A stretch of 64,000 nucleotides of DNA from Monosporascus cannonballus. Taxonomy: Eukaryota > Ascomycota > Sordariomycetes > Xylariales. Both the position numbers and the translations under genes were made by a program. Positions 36,001 through 46,723 of the stretch are shown piece after piece. The stretch spans positions 1 through 64,000 of the forward strand of contig QJNS01000230.1 in assembly GCA_004154925.1 (NCBI GenBank), read 5' to 3'. The notes beneath the pieces are model-generated. The model saw only the letters and a program-made list of their open reading frames with translations. It had not been told where the DNA came from and made no database searches. Position 1 is the stretch's first letter. Every line of letters starts with the position of its first letter.

Positions 36001-39000
36001 GTTTCGGAATAAATAAAGATATTATTAAGGTAAACGAATACGAATTTATCCAGAAATTATTATAAAGTAATTATAATTAAATCTTGGAAACTAATAAAGG
36101 CGTTAATAAATCCTATAAGTATTATTCGGTATTTATAAAATCCATATATTATTTTAAATTTTATTTTTTTTGGGCCATTTTAATACGATAATAACCGTTT
36201 CGGAAATTAAACGCCGTGAATTATTTAATTTTGTTAATATTTTTTTTAAAATATTTATAAAAGTTAAAGGATATTTATTTTTAATCGTAATATTATTTAA
36301 TTATTTATAATTAATTATTTTTCAGTAAATAAGGTTTTTATTTTTATTAATTTTTTACTTATTATCCTTAATTTTAGAAATTATAAAAACGGGATATCCG
36401 GCGGAAAAGTTAAAAAATTAAATATATCCTTTTTTTTAAATTAAGCTATATACTTTTTTATAAGGTTTTTAACTTTTTTAAGTTTATATGGTAAATTTTG
36501 TAATATTTGGAATAATATCCTTTTTTAATAAATATTTTATGGTTTTATTAATTATACAATAATAATTCGTAATTTTCTTCATTTTTAAATAATTTCTTAA
36601 ATTTTTGACATTCAGGTAATATTATAAAAATTTAATCAAAAATCCGTACTTCTTTAATAACATAGCAAATTTCTCGATTACCTTTTTTTAATATTTTATT
36701 TTACGAAAATATCTGTTTTTTCTAATTAATCCGTAAATTATTAAAATAAAACTAAGGTATTTTTAAAATAATATCGTATCCGGAAATATCGGCGATATCC
36801 GGCAAAACGCATTTTTAATATCTTTAAATTTATACCGGAAATTCCTTAATTTTTTGAAAAATTCGTTTATTTTCGTAAATAAATAAATTTCCGTTTACCG
36901 TATATAACTTATAAAACTTTAACTTATACTTCCAGGAAACCTAATATTTCTCTGTTATTATGGGGAAAATAAAATTATTTTTTATTCCAAAATTAATTAT
37001 TATATTAAATATTTTATTTTTATATTAAAAAAAATCGTAATTTAATTACTAATTTTTTTTATTATTTTATATAAGATTTTATAAATTAGGGTTTTTCGAT
37101 ATTTCAATTTCGAAAGCCTTTATAATTTTTTAATTTTTGGTATTTTCCGGTTTAAGTAAATTTTTATTTACAAATTTTTTAATAACATATTTAATATATT
37201 AATTGTTTTTATACTGGAACCATATTTTCTTACCATATTTGTATTAAGGTTTTTCTTTTTGGTTCGTCCGTTATCCTTATATTTTCTGAATTATAAAATT
37301 AAAAAAATACATTTCCGAAAAAGGTATTCCTATATTTAAAAACTTATATTAAATATAAAATATCGGAAAATAATATAAGTATTTTTGCGATATAACCTTT
37401 TGATTCCGTTTTAACTTAAGGTATAAATAATAGAATTTAAGGTATTTTGGCTATCGTAAAATTTCAATATATTAATATTTCTTATTAGGTTTTATAATTT
37501 TTTTTATTTTATCTAAATTAAAAATTATTTTTTTTTTTAGTTTTAAAATATATAAAATAATTATTTTAATAACAAATAATAAAATAAAATAAATCGTAAA
37601 AATTTACCGATAATATTTTTCGGTAAATAATATATTTTAAAAATTTATAAAGCTCCGGGAATAATTATTTATAATTATTAACGTTTGGTCGAAATTAATT
37701 ATCCTTTATATATATCTTATATATTTAGGATTTAAAATAATATTAATATTTTAATTTTATAATTATCCTAAAAACCGTTTATCCGGAATAATATTTATAA
37801 ATTTTAATTTTAAAATTTTAATAAATTAAATAATTTTCGTATTTTAAAATATCGCTTTAAATTTAAATAATCATAATAATAATAAATTTTAACTAAAAAA
37901 AAGTTAAATTAATTTTTTTTTTCCTTTTTTGCCTTATTATCAATTTTTTATTTAATTATTTTAACTTTTTTTTAAAATTAAGGAATTCCTTTTTTTTAAA
38001 ATTCCTTTTAACGGGGAAATAATATTTATTTTTAAAATGCCTTTTTTTGCCATAATTAAAATATTTTACTTTAGATTTATTTTTTTAGGCTTTTTCGAAA
38101 CGGAATTTATTTCCTTTTAAGGTTTACCCTTATTTTTTTTGTTTTGGCTTTTGGAACCCTTATTATTACCTTATTTACAGGTTTTTTTTAAAAAAAATAT
38201 TAATTAAAGATATATCGGTTAATAATAATAACTTTATTTATATATTCGGCGAAAAATCTAATTTTTAATTTTTTAAATATTTTATTTTTAATTAAAAGTT
38301 TTAAGTTATTATAATAAAAATAAAATAATACGTTTTTTAACAAATTTAAAATAATTATTAAATAATTAAATTTAATTATATATTTAATAATTAATTTAAT
38401 TTAATAAAGGAAATACAGTTATTTAATTACGTTTTGCTTTTTATCGGGATTTCCGAACAAAATATATTTTTTTTTCAAAATATTTATAATTATTAAAAAT
38501 ATAATTAATAAAATTTAAAAAAAAATTTTAAATATTTTTTAAAATAATCCGTTAAAATAAATTCAAATTATTAACGAATTCGTTTTATTAATAATTAAAA
38601 AATAATTATTATTTTCTAATAATTTTTTATTAAAAATTCTTTATAAAATTTTAAATAAAATCTGGCTTAAATCAAAAATCCATTTAAGTTTTCGGGTTAA
38701 TTATAAAGTTTTAAAATCGTTAATTTATAACTTTTAATATCTGGTATTCCGTGATAATTAAAAGGTAAAATTATTTTTTCTCGTAATTAATTTATGCCGA
38801 ACAAAAATAAAATTAAAATTTTTTCTTATATTTATTTTACGCCGAACAATAATAAAACCAAATTTTTTTTTTATATTTATATTATATTTAATAAAAATAA
38901 TTAATAATTAGCCTTTTGGTTTCGTCCTTTAACGGAATTAAATTTTGAAAAAGCCAATTCTTTTCCTTTAGTTAATCGAATATTTTCCTCCTTTAAACCT

Positions 39001-39440
39001 TTTATTTCCTAAGTTAAAAAATCAAGTTTTTTTTATAATAATTTTTTAATTAAATATTTTGGTTTTTTTTTTTAAATTTTAACTCCGTATTTTTCCTTTA
39101 TTTCTTTTTTAATTTCCTTTTTTTCCTTTAATTTTTTTCCTTAAATTTCGATAATATCTTTAAAAGCCGGGATAAATTATTATTAAAATTATAAAAATAA
39201 TAAGTTTTTTTAAAATTAAATAATAAAAAGAATTATATTATTAATAAATTAAAAAAATTTAATAAAAAATAAATTATTAAATTTTATTAATAATATTTTA
39301 TTAATTAATAACGGAAATTATATATATTATTTATTTTTTAAATATTATTTTATATTATTATTTATATTAAATTTAAAAAAAATTATATTTTAATTAAATA
39401 ATAAATTATTTATTAATTATTAATTAAAAAATTATTAAAA

Positions 39441-39841
39441 TATAATAAATTTATTATATATTTATTTAAAAATATAAATAATATTTAAAAAAATTAATTT
39501 TTAAATAATAATAAAATAAAAAATAATTTAATAATTTATTCGTTAAAAAAATTTTAAAAACAATTTTTAATTAAAATTTTAAATTAATAATTAAGGAACG
39601 AAATTAAATAAATATTATTTATATAAAAAATTTTAAAGTTTTATATATTTTTTTTATTTTTTTATATTTTTTATAATTTTTGAAAATTATAAAAAATTAT
39701 GGTAATTAATATTTACGATTTCTTAATATTTTTGGAAATTGGCAGAAACCCGAGATTTATCCGATAAAAGGTGGAAATCCCGAGCATCTCTAATTTCCTG
39801 GGCCTCCTTTGGGTCTAGTGGAGTCCCTCTTGGACGTAACA
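39441..39841 (-). repeat. Gypsy B 5' LTR (401 bp)
   Basis: Starts TATAATAAATTTATTATATA, almost identical to the start of the A right LTR, and ends TTGGACGTAACA. Strongly RIPed in the first 250 bp. Confidence 0.85.
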
Positions 39842-39849
39842 AAATCCTT

Positions 39850-40280
39850 AAAAAGGAAAAATAATGTTATAAGAACAGGGGTTTCTATTTCGAGAAAATT
39901 AACTTTTAAAGTTTAACGCGGACCTATTGCGGCTAAACCCCGGACGGGAAGCTTAGCTTTTAAGGTAATCTGGTTAATTTAGGTAATCTGGGGACCAAAT
40001 TATACAGATTTAATAGATTTACGATATATTTATTTTAAGAATTCGAATATATAATAAATCGAACCTTTATATAAATTATATTTACTTAATTTCGTTCCTT
40101 AATTATTAATCTAAGTTTTTAATTAAAGGTAATTATATTATTCTTTAATTAAAAGAAAAATTCTTAAATCTTTTTAACGAATATTCTAAATTATTTCTCG
40201 CCTTATTGTTATCTGTAAATCAAAACCCCATTTCGGATAACTGCTTATACTACCAGGTGGTATATAACAGGTTCGTTATA
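39850..40280 (+). repeat. Gypsy E polypurine tract and 3' LTR
   Basis: Purine run AAAAAGGAAAAATAA (39850-39864) directly precedes the LTR (39865-40280, starting TGTTATAAGAACAGGGG and ending GGTTCGTTATA). A purine tract at this exact place primes plus-strand synthesis in Ty3/gypsy elements. Followed by TTAAC, the target duplication. Confidence 0.85.
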
Positions 40281-40601
40281 TTAACCTTATACCGTTCCTT
40301 AATCCTTACCCGATAATTTAAGGCTTTCCCCTGATTCTGAAACTTTTTTCAGCTATAACGAATCTTTGGAATATTTCCAACTTTTGGCAGATTCCATATG
40401 TATCGTACGAAGGCTTAACGTAAAATTTCCAAGCTTACGGCTGTATTCGACTTCGAACTACCGAATAATAAGAAAAGTTTCTTACGGCCAAATTGAAAAA
40501 CTAATTTTTCGTATCCTTTTATTGCACCGAAAAGTCCGCAGGCCCCTGTACGATAGATCGTTGGAATACCTCGACGCTCGGGACTCAATATTGAGTAAAC
40601 T

Positions 40602-40952
40602 TTGTTTCCTAAATTCCCTCATTGGGAAGTTATCCCCCAATGCTACTTCCAGACTCCCTCTTGGAAATCATCCCGAATGGTCCATGCAACAATTGGCTTG
40701 GAATATTGCCTTGTTACCTACCCAGTCCCAGAGCCAACCCGATCCTCCAAACGCGCCACCTTTGCTCAGACTGCCGTCACGCTTATGAAGGACTGGGGCT
40801 TCGGTGGTCCAGGTATTGATTGGGAATACCCCAAGGATTCGACGGAGGCTGATAATTTCGTCCTTTTATTGGACGCAATCGGTATTCTTCCGAACACGCT
40901 GACGGCTGCCATTTCCTCAGGGCCCGTTAATTATAACACCATGAGGCAATAA
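40602..40952 (+). pseudogene. GH18 chitinase relic (subgroup-A-like), damaged catalytic motif
   Basis: Plus frame: ATFAQTAVTLMKDWGFGG, then GIDWEYPKDSTEADNFVLLL, then ISSGPVNYNTMRQ and a stop at 40950-40952. This matches GH18 chitinases around the catalytic signature DGxDxDWE followed by YPKD.xEA.N...LL and GPVNYNTM. Here the signature reads GGPGIDWE: the glutamate acid/base survives but two of the three aspartates are glycine. ATIGLEY upstream may be the SIGGW motif. About 20-25 residues between LLLDAI and LTAAIS are missing. A secreted cell-wall chitin hydrolase in life; nothing recognisable continues beyond 40952. Confidence 0.75.
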
Positions 40953-42298
40953 GACCAGTCGAATTTGTGCGTACCGAGCTGTTCCTTAGCCCACATGATA
41001 CGGCCGAGAGCGATCCAGCCAGACTATCTTGTCAAGGGCCGCATCGTCAAGCTTCCGGGGACGCCCTCTAGATTCGTCTGTAAATGGATTATTATGGAAT
41101 GGCCGAACACCATCATGAAAAAATCCTATAACCAGTCCTCCGGGAGACCTTATGGTAGTCGAATATTGACTGATTTGTATGGGGAAGACCGTGTGCAACT
41201 ACATCCAAAACATTATTAAACCCCGAGTCCTGCCAGGCTGGGAAATCTGAAAAAGGGTTTGGATTATATGCCCAAATACTAGTCCGGGAGTTGTAATGAT
41301 TCAGACCTTGCTGTTCAACTGAGGTCAGCGGAGAACTTAAGGGTATATTGGTTGGCCGCTTTCGATTCAGTTTCACCCTCAAGAGTTACTTGAAGGATTT
41401 CGAAAGCACCATAGTAGATTCGGATATATTGATACGTGGGTTGCCTTATGCTGTTCTCGGTTGGGCAGCCCTTTCTGTAATTAGTATTTGCAGGGATTTT
41501 AAACATATGGAATCATTGCTAACCTTGCTAATCGGAAGTGAAAATTTTACATAACTGAGAGACGGCCTGATAGATATGGCGGCCTGTTCGTATAGTATCG
41601 ATGTGAACTTGTAAAGAAATTCGTTGCGATATAAGTCGGTTACTTGAAAAAGCCGTTTCAAAATATGGAACAGCCTTGCTGGATGATAATGAGTTGGCTG
41701 TAGGTCGTGTGGAACGGGAACGGAGTGCATCGAAGCGAAAGTAAACTGGAGAGCCCGTGAAGCTATTGGGTCACGAAGAGCCTGAGATACCCATTAGCAC
41801 AGTGATTGCTTGACTCTTCGCTGCGAGCCCGACACGTCGCGACTAGGGATCTGGTTCAAGATTTCAACACGAGTTCTCCCTCCAAGTATCCTTGGTGTAT
41901 TTTGTGACATGTTGGCAGAGGCATGGAGGGACCGAAAGATCAACCACCCCCTTTGCGTGTAAGGCGTATGATATTCTTGCGACCCTACATAACCCTACGC
42001 TTGCCATGTCACTTCCATACCCGCCCGTACGACATAGATTGGATGTAAACGTTATCCTCTTAATTTGGCATGGTTGCATTATATGACTTGCCTAAGCAGA
42101 ACCATTAATACTTGACTTCCCCTTAGCGACGCTGTAAAATCGGAAAGGAAGGGCCCGATGACTTTGTCGGAGTAATAAAGCGGGACTGAGGCGCATACGT
42201 GCTCCTATTTGCCTGCCTCCCCCGCATTGCTTGTCGGATTCACGGGAATGGGGAAAACCAAAATGGTCTGACTTTAGCCAAGCCGTAACAGAGCCAAT
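40953..42298. other. Moderate-GC stretch, no gene named
   Basis: Several ORFs under 100 aa occur on both strands (e.g. 41348-41554 plus, 41446-41730 minus, 41864-42079 minus). The plus strand at 41348-41640 has coding-like composition (VLGWAALSVISICRDFKHME) broken by frameshifts, but I cannot assign a family. It ends at the TA (42299-42300) flanking the pogo-2 element. Confidence 0.4.
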
Positions 42299-42300
42299 TA

Positions 42301-42333
42301 CCGCAATAACTCGCGAAATTGGATGAACGCTAA
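42301..42333. repeat. pogo-2 left terminal inverted repeat
   Basis: 33 bp, exact reverse complement of 44456-44488; preceded by TA. Confidence 0.95.
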
Positions 42334-42458
42334 GGACTTGGCGCCGATCGGTGGCAACACCTTATTTCCATAGCCCCTCATACAATTTGTATGTGGATTC
42401 TTTGCCACCCAATGCCCACCTCCGATTTTCGTAGCTACACAACGCTTTGCAAGCCGTC

Positions 42459-44247
42459 CTAGGCGAATATCGTGATGATTATTAATATAATCGCGGCTAG
42501 TTCTTCCTGAATAACACGCTCTTCCCACTCCTCAAGTAGCTTAACTAAGTCATCCTTCTTCCTAGCTGCTTTTAAGCCATTAGCTTTGCATGCTTCAGTT
42601 AGCTTAAGGACCGTGAATTTCCTCCAGTCAACACGTTGACGGAGATAATCTTCAGCTGCGTGGCGGAATCTGTGATGTATATTAAGGGCTTCGGAGACAC
42701 TCTCATATCCTTCGGGGACGCTGTTATCTGCTGTTTCCCAGCCTGTGAAGTCTATCTCCGAATTGGCAATGTCCTTGATATTGATGAGGCTATCCTCGCT
42801 GCCATCAGGGCGAATACTGATCCCACACTCACGGAACGCTTTCTGTACGAGGAATTCCCTTCGGTGTAATCGCTCCCAAGCCTGTTGGATGATATGGGTA
42901 GTCATGATACGGCGATCGGAAACACTCCACACCATGGGACGCCCGTGTTGCTGAAAGTGGTGATCCTCCTTCTTCGCGATATATCTACTAGCGAATTCAG
43001 CAAGCCACTGCTTAAACGGGCCATTAATCGCCGTATCTAGGGGCTGAAGAAGGCTTGTACAGCCAGGTGGGATAAGCGCGGTGGTGATTCTGTAGCCGCG
43101 AAGGAGTTCCATGAGCTTCGGGGTCTTATGGAACGCTGCCACATCCATGACTAACAGTGTATCTTCGCCATCCGCATATTCCCCGAGGTCATTCACGATA
43201 CTTGTCATGATTTCTTCGTTATTGTATGCCTTCTCGTTAAACAGGACCTTCACGCCGGCTGCGTATTGCTTCTTTTCTTCGTCAGGTATCTGGGAACGCT
43301 CTCCGGGAGCGCCGCGGAAGATGATCATGGGCTTTAACCTCTCTCGCCCTCTCCCATCAGCCCATATAAAAAGGACTAAAGTAGCCTGCCTCTTATCCCA
43401 CCCACTGCGGTCCGACTTCGCGGTGACGCTCCGGAGGCCTTTAAGACTGTATGTGTAGCCATCCACATACTCAAACGGGAGCGGAGTCTCATCCATATTG
43501 AGGATTCGGAAGTGTGGGAAACGGTTGAATATAGGGCGAGGGTTGTGTATGGGAGAGGAGTTAAGGATATACTCTATCCTGTTAGCTAGGTCCTTCGGAT
43601 ACGGTACCGGAGGCTGTGATACACGTCGTATGAAGCACAGGAACTTATTCACGATTTTAATTGCTTCATCCGGAGGGCGTGTGGCTACCTTGGTGATACG
43701 CCTTCGTACGATGGAATATCGTTGAAGGAAGCCCTGGAACCACCCCATTCGAGAAGGTGAAGGCTGACCGAGGATACATCGTTTCCCATATACGGCGCTT
43801 GTGCTCACGGAACCATGTAGCTGTAACAGGGCGGCGATGGGATCTAGCTTCAAGAAATTCCTGAAACAACTTTACTTCAAGGGCAGGATACTGTGGTGGC
43901 GTATATCGCGGAGGCTTCTCCAGGATAGAGGACTGTTGTTTCCACCAGTTCTTCAGGGTTGTAGTAGGTATTTTAAAGAAGCCATAAGCTTCATCATACG
44001 TAGGCCGGCGATAGCCATTAGGCGGAGCTAATACACCATCCTTCGAACGCGATGGATAGGTTGTAGATGGGATCAAGTGTGTATATAGCCAGGTCAGGAC
44101 CTCAAGCTTCTTTTCCCTTGAATAAGAGCGCTCAACACGCATAATGGGAGCCGTACGCTTAACAATACGGTCCGTGAATGGCTTCGGGCGTGGCCCGGGA
44201 CGGGTACGAGGCGTGGAATTCGCTGACCTAGGGCTAAGGGGTGCCAT
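42459..44247 (-). pseudogene. pogo-2 DDE transposase with one-base frameshift and SAP-like tail
   Basis: ATG at 44247 (MAPLSPRSAN). An N-terminal basic segment is followed by a helix-turn-helix (RVERSYSREKKLEVLTWLY, then YDEAYGFFKIPTTTLKNWW) in one frame down to about 43745. The frame then shifts by one at a run of four C's on the plus strand (43743-43746); three would keep the ORF whole. The second frame, to the stop at 42459, carries the catalytic core: LNMDETPLPFEY, LLVMDVAAFHKT and LLQPLDTAINGPF, with 35 residues between the last two aspartates (DD35D). Near the C-terminus FTVLKLTEACKANGLKAARK, then KDDLVKLLEEW, fits a SAP DNA-binding helix pair, and the end is hydrophobic. Full length about 595 aa. 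A sequencing or assembly error at the C-run is possible. Confidence 0.88.
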
Positions 44248-44455
44248 AGTAACAGGAAGGGACCTGTATCTCAAGCTAAGCTGAATATCACATACAGAAC
44301 GGGCTTCCTTAAGAGCATATGGTCTCTTATCACTACGTGTGGCAGCCGTGGCGAAAATCAGAGTCTGATATTCGCCACAATCGGCAGCTAGGTTATAGGG
44401 GGCTAAACGCTGAAGATTACGGCTGATCCCTGCTATATACAGTTAAAAGCCTTTA

Positions 44456-44488
44456 TTAGCGTTCATCCAATTTCGCGAGTTATTGCGG
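44456..44488. repeat. pogo-2 right terminal inverted repeat
   Basis: 33 bp, exact reverse complement of the left terminus; followed by TA at 44489-44490. Confidence 0.95.
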
Positions 44489-44593
44489 TAGTTGCAATGC
44501 CACCAGTATGGTAAGGTCTATGATTGGTCTGTAGGGTGGGAGGGACGGGGGGGGCGCATAGTCACATTATCGTGTGATAACCTTTACAGGGCT

Positions 44594-44768
44594 ACCTTTC
44601 ACTGAAAGCTAATGCCTGCCAAGATAGGCTAATGTAACGGAAAAGGCTTAATGCCGAAAGCTATCCCTTTTTCTGTAAGAGTGGGCCAGTTGTTATAAAT
44701 AGAACAACGAATAAAAGGAAAAGGAAAAACTTCTTGGCCTGCATTAGCTTTTAGTGAATTTCGAAGGT
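44594..44768. repeat. Small foldback (inverted-repeat) element, 175 bp
   Basis: Left arm 44594-44624 contains TTCACTGAAAGCTAATGC and right arm 44731-44768 contains GCATTAGCTTTTAGTGAA, inverted with one or two mismatches and a short indel; both outer ends read ACCTT. The loop is about 105 bp with no ORF. It could be a MITE or a cruciform-forming relic; no clear target duplication. Confidence 0.5.
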
Positions 44769-44869
44769 TAATACGTTAATTTTGGCATTCCTACCTAATG
44801 CTGCATCCACCAATAGTGGCGTCGGCTTTCTATGTAACAGCTCCTTTCAAATGATAACGAACTAACCAG

Positions 44870-45382
44870 CTATTTCAGTCCTTCCGCGTTAGCTGTGGTA
44901 ACAAAGCAGCCACGCTTCGGGCGTACCTTATCAAAGGTTGAAGTTAATTGCCTGTTGTCATTTTCGAGGGCGGTTAATTCACTGTTAAATACGTCAAGTG
45001 CTTTGCGCATCTTGCGGAACAGCAACCTGGCGGTAGGTTTCCCGAAGGCTGGGTCGACCTTAATCAAGGCTGTCTCCAGGTTATTCAGATCCTTTGAAGA
45101 TTTAGGTGTATTAAGACCCATTGGAACGATTAGCTCGAGAAAATCGGGGGGTTGTGGGATGACAGGTGACTTAGTAGCCGGTCTATCTCCCGGCCCTTCG
45201 CTTTTCTTCACATGTGGGTTCTTCAAAGCCCTGTTCCGATCAACAGGCCACATACCTGAAGCCCTGAAGCCTGTTTTGATGTATCGTGAGACCTTCATAA
45301 CCTCATTCCAGGCCTTGGCGAGCGCCCACAGGAAGTCCGTCTTATCTGTTACCTCCGAAGCGTTCCCGTAGCAGCGCTCCAT
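44870..45382 (-). pseudogene. pogo-1-family transposase, C-terminal third only
   Basis: An open 170-codon frame starts at an ATG exactly where homology to pogo-1 begins: MERCYGNASEVTDKTDFLWA here against RERCYGRASEATDKTDFLWA at about 395-410. It contains ASGMWPVDRNRAL, the conserved tail of these transposases, and PTARLLFRKMRKALD. It extends past the pogo-1 copy at the window's left edge and so shows the family's C-terminus (KRGCFVTTANAEGLK). Catalytic D's and HTH are absent, so it cannot transpose. No terminal repeat found nearby. Confidence 0.75.
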
Positions 45383-45389
45383 CGTCCTC

Positions 45390-45611
45390 CTAGTGGAGTT
45401 CCTGGGTGAACTGTCGAAGTTCCTCCTTCAGTGCTTGTCTTTCCTCAGGGTCTGTGGTGAATGCCAGCTGAAAATGGAGATCCGTGATGGCCCTCTGGCT
45501 ATGCTTTTCAATGGTGTGCTGGACCAACTCTTCTGCAGACTGGTGATCACACCAATCATAGAAGCGAAAGGGTCTTCCTGCGGGCATTGCTCTCCCTCTG
45601 GCCAACTCCAT
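45390..45611 (-). CDS. Short hypothetical ORF (73 aa), probably a gene fragment
   Basis: ATG at 45611; charged, coding-like protein with RPFRFYDWCDHQSAEELVQ and a glutamate/glutamine-rich C-terminal helix (DPEERQALKEELRQFTQELH). No family recognised. It ends 8 bp before the pogo-1 fragment on the same strand, so it may be the 3' end of a gene cut by rearrangement. Coding-like sequence continues upstream in another frame to about 45680. Confidence 0.3.
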   Translation of the reverse strand: MELARGRAMPAGRPFRFYDWCDHQSAEELVQHTIEKHSQRAITDLHFQLAFTTDPEERQALKEELRQFTQELH

Positions 45612-46357
45612 AAAGCTGCTCGTCTGTCAATATCGTCTTGGGGGGCAATGGTTCGAAGGTGTCGATACCATCGTTCGTCTACCTTGTTGTTTCCGGTTTG
45701 ATTGGGAAAGTCGAATCCCTCCTTGCATATGCGTACAATGCGCTGATATTAAATAACAAACATATAAATAGGCAAACTCCCGGTTACGGACCAACATAAC
45801 GAATAGCACAATTTTCATCTTATCGATTTTTACCGAAGTCTATCCGGAGCATAATGGCATCGTCAGCCGCAGCCCTTAGGAAACTTACCCGCATAATCAC
45901 GAACGCAAACCCCAGATATAGCGGTCCTGTTTTCGAGGATTATAAATGGTAGGGGGAGGAGCGCTCCGGTTGCAACGACTTTCCAATCTGCGTTCTCGTA
46001 CATCCTTTTCCGAGCTATTTCCTTTTGGTAGTGATAAATCTTTCCTCATACTAAAAAAGCCCGAGGCGATAATAACGGCGGTGTAGGAATACATATTTAA
46101 CCATAAAACGCTTGAACTTATAACAGTTCGAGCGGGGCCTGTAGGCCATAGTTAATGGTAATTCCCTAGAAATAGCCATAAATGTTTAAAATGCCCATCA
46201 TCAGGGAAACATCTTCTGTTTGTTTGTTTGCTATTGGTTTATTAGCCTTCTTAGGTCACTAAGCCTTCCAGAGACTGGATTAGAAAATGTTGGTGATATA
46301 AATTGGTCCATGAGAGGTTTTTTGGGTTGGATGCGCCCGATCATAGAACAGATCATC
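45612..46357. other. Spacer, no recognised gene
   Basis: Moderate-to-low GC with short ORFs only (45627-45818 and 45897-46094, minus), none recognised. May include the promoter region of the GT8 relic that starts at 46358. Confidence 0.4.
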
Positions 46358-46723
46358 ATGTCTAAGCGCGTTCGTTCCACAGCCTCCGCTGTGTGCGCCG
46401 GCGTGCTCTTATCCCTCGTCTTCCAAAACTATGACCGTTTGCCGACCTTCGATTCCTTGAGACAGGCGACAGGAACTGGCGCTGGCGCTTTAACTCCGTA
46501 CCGCTATAACCCTGAAGTGCCGCTGTTTAATGAGGGGCCAATCAACTGGTCGCGTTTTGCCTATACCCAATACTTTACAAACGGGGTATATTTGTGCAAT
46601 TCGCTCATGATTTTCCAGACGTTGCAGAGGTTGAAGAGTAAAGCCGATCGTGTCATGATGTATCCCGAGGAAATGATGGATCCTGCCGAGACCAATCTAT
46701 ATATATTTAAACATAATTATTAA
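46358..46723 (+). pseudogene. GT8 (GNT1/glycogenin-like) glycosyltransferase, 5' fragment
   Basis: From ATG 46358 (MSKRVRST) the protein has one hydrophobic anchor (STASAVCAGVLLSLVF). The stem reads PYRYNPEVPLF, and the start of the catalytic domain reads INWSRFAYTQYFTNGVYLCN, then SLMIFQTLQRLKSKADRVMM and YPEEM. These match fungal type II Golgi glycosyltransferases of family GT8. Homology stops after DPAETN; the remaining ~200 residues, including the DxD metal site, are absent and AT-rich sequence follows. The first 50 codons match no AT-biased damage, so truncation, not RIP, inactivated it. The ORF extends upstream to 46220, but the family start fits 46358. Confidence 0.75.

Larger units (their letters stand above)
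32601..39841 (-). mobile_element. Ty3/gypsy chromovirus B, nested in E (7241 bp)
   Basis: LTRs at 32601-33031 and 39441-39841. Target duplication AAATT (32596-32600) and AAATC (39842-39846) differ by one C-to-T. Coding strand is minus, opposite to E: zinc-knuckle remnant about 38030-38085, RT box about 36015-36040, chromodomain region about 33680-33920. The RT aspartates are both gone (YLNN instead of YFDD). Insertion lies 23 bp upstream of E's 3' LTR. The same spot, uninterrupted, is visible in element C, which confirms that E was there first. A/B/D-type LTR. Confidence 0.92.
25753..40280 (+). mobile_element. Ty3/gypsy chromovirus E, interrupted by nested gypsy B
   Basis: LTRs at 25753-26165 and 39865-40280 with perfect target duplication TTAAC (25748-25752 and 40281-40285). 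Removing B and its 5-bp duplication leaves 7282 bp, matching element C (7283 bp). Coding strand is plus: gag about 26400-27610, protease region about 27630-28300, reverse transcriptase about 28740-29900, RNase H about 30000-30400, integrase about 30500-31600, chromodomain about 31680-31870, then a 3' region to the polypurine tract (39850-39864). C/E-type LTR. RIPed, but slightly better preserved than A and B around pol motifs. Confidence 0.92.
42301..44488 (-). mobile_element. pogo-2: complete Tc1/mariner-superfamily element (2188 bp)
   Basis: Perfect 33-bp terminal inverted repeats (42301-42333 and 44456-44488), outermost bases CCGCAATAACTCGCGAAATT, each flanked by TA (42299-42300 and 44489-44490). 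The element encodes one transposase on the minus strand, broken by a single base. Perfect repeats and a nearly open gene in a RIPed neighbourhood suggest recent arrival. A core-deleted relative lies at 7386-8072. Confidence 0.93.

Noticed and set aside
41348..41640. Possible STAND/NACHT-type N-terminal domain (VLGWAALSVIS...)
   Set aside because: The resemblance rests on a few hydrophobic residues and crosses a frameshift; not enough to name a family.
44535..44565. G-rich tract resembling a pogo-1 terminus
   Set aside because: G-runs lie on the wrong strand for the left end of the neighbouring minus-strand pogo-1 fragment, and the CAACGCGCC core is missing.
44895..45371. Plus-strand 158-codon ORF
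   Set aside because: Shadow of the minus-strand pogo-1 C-terminal fragment, with no motif of its own.
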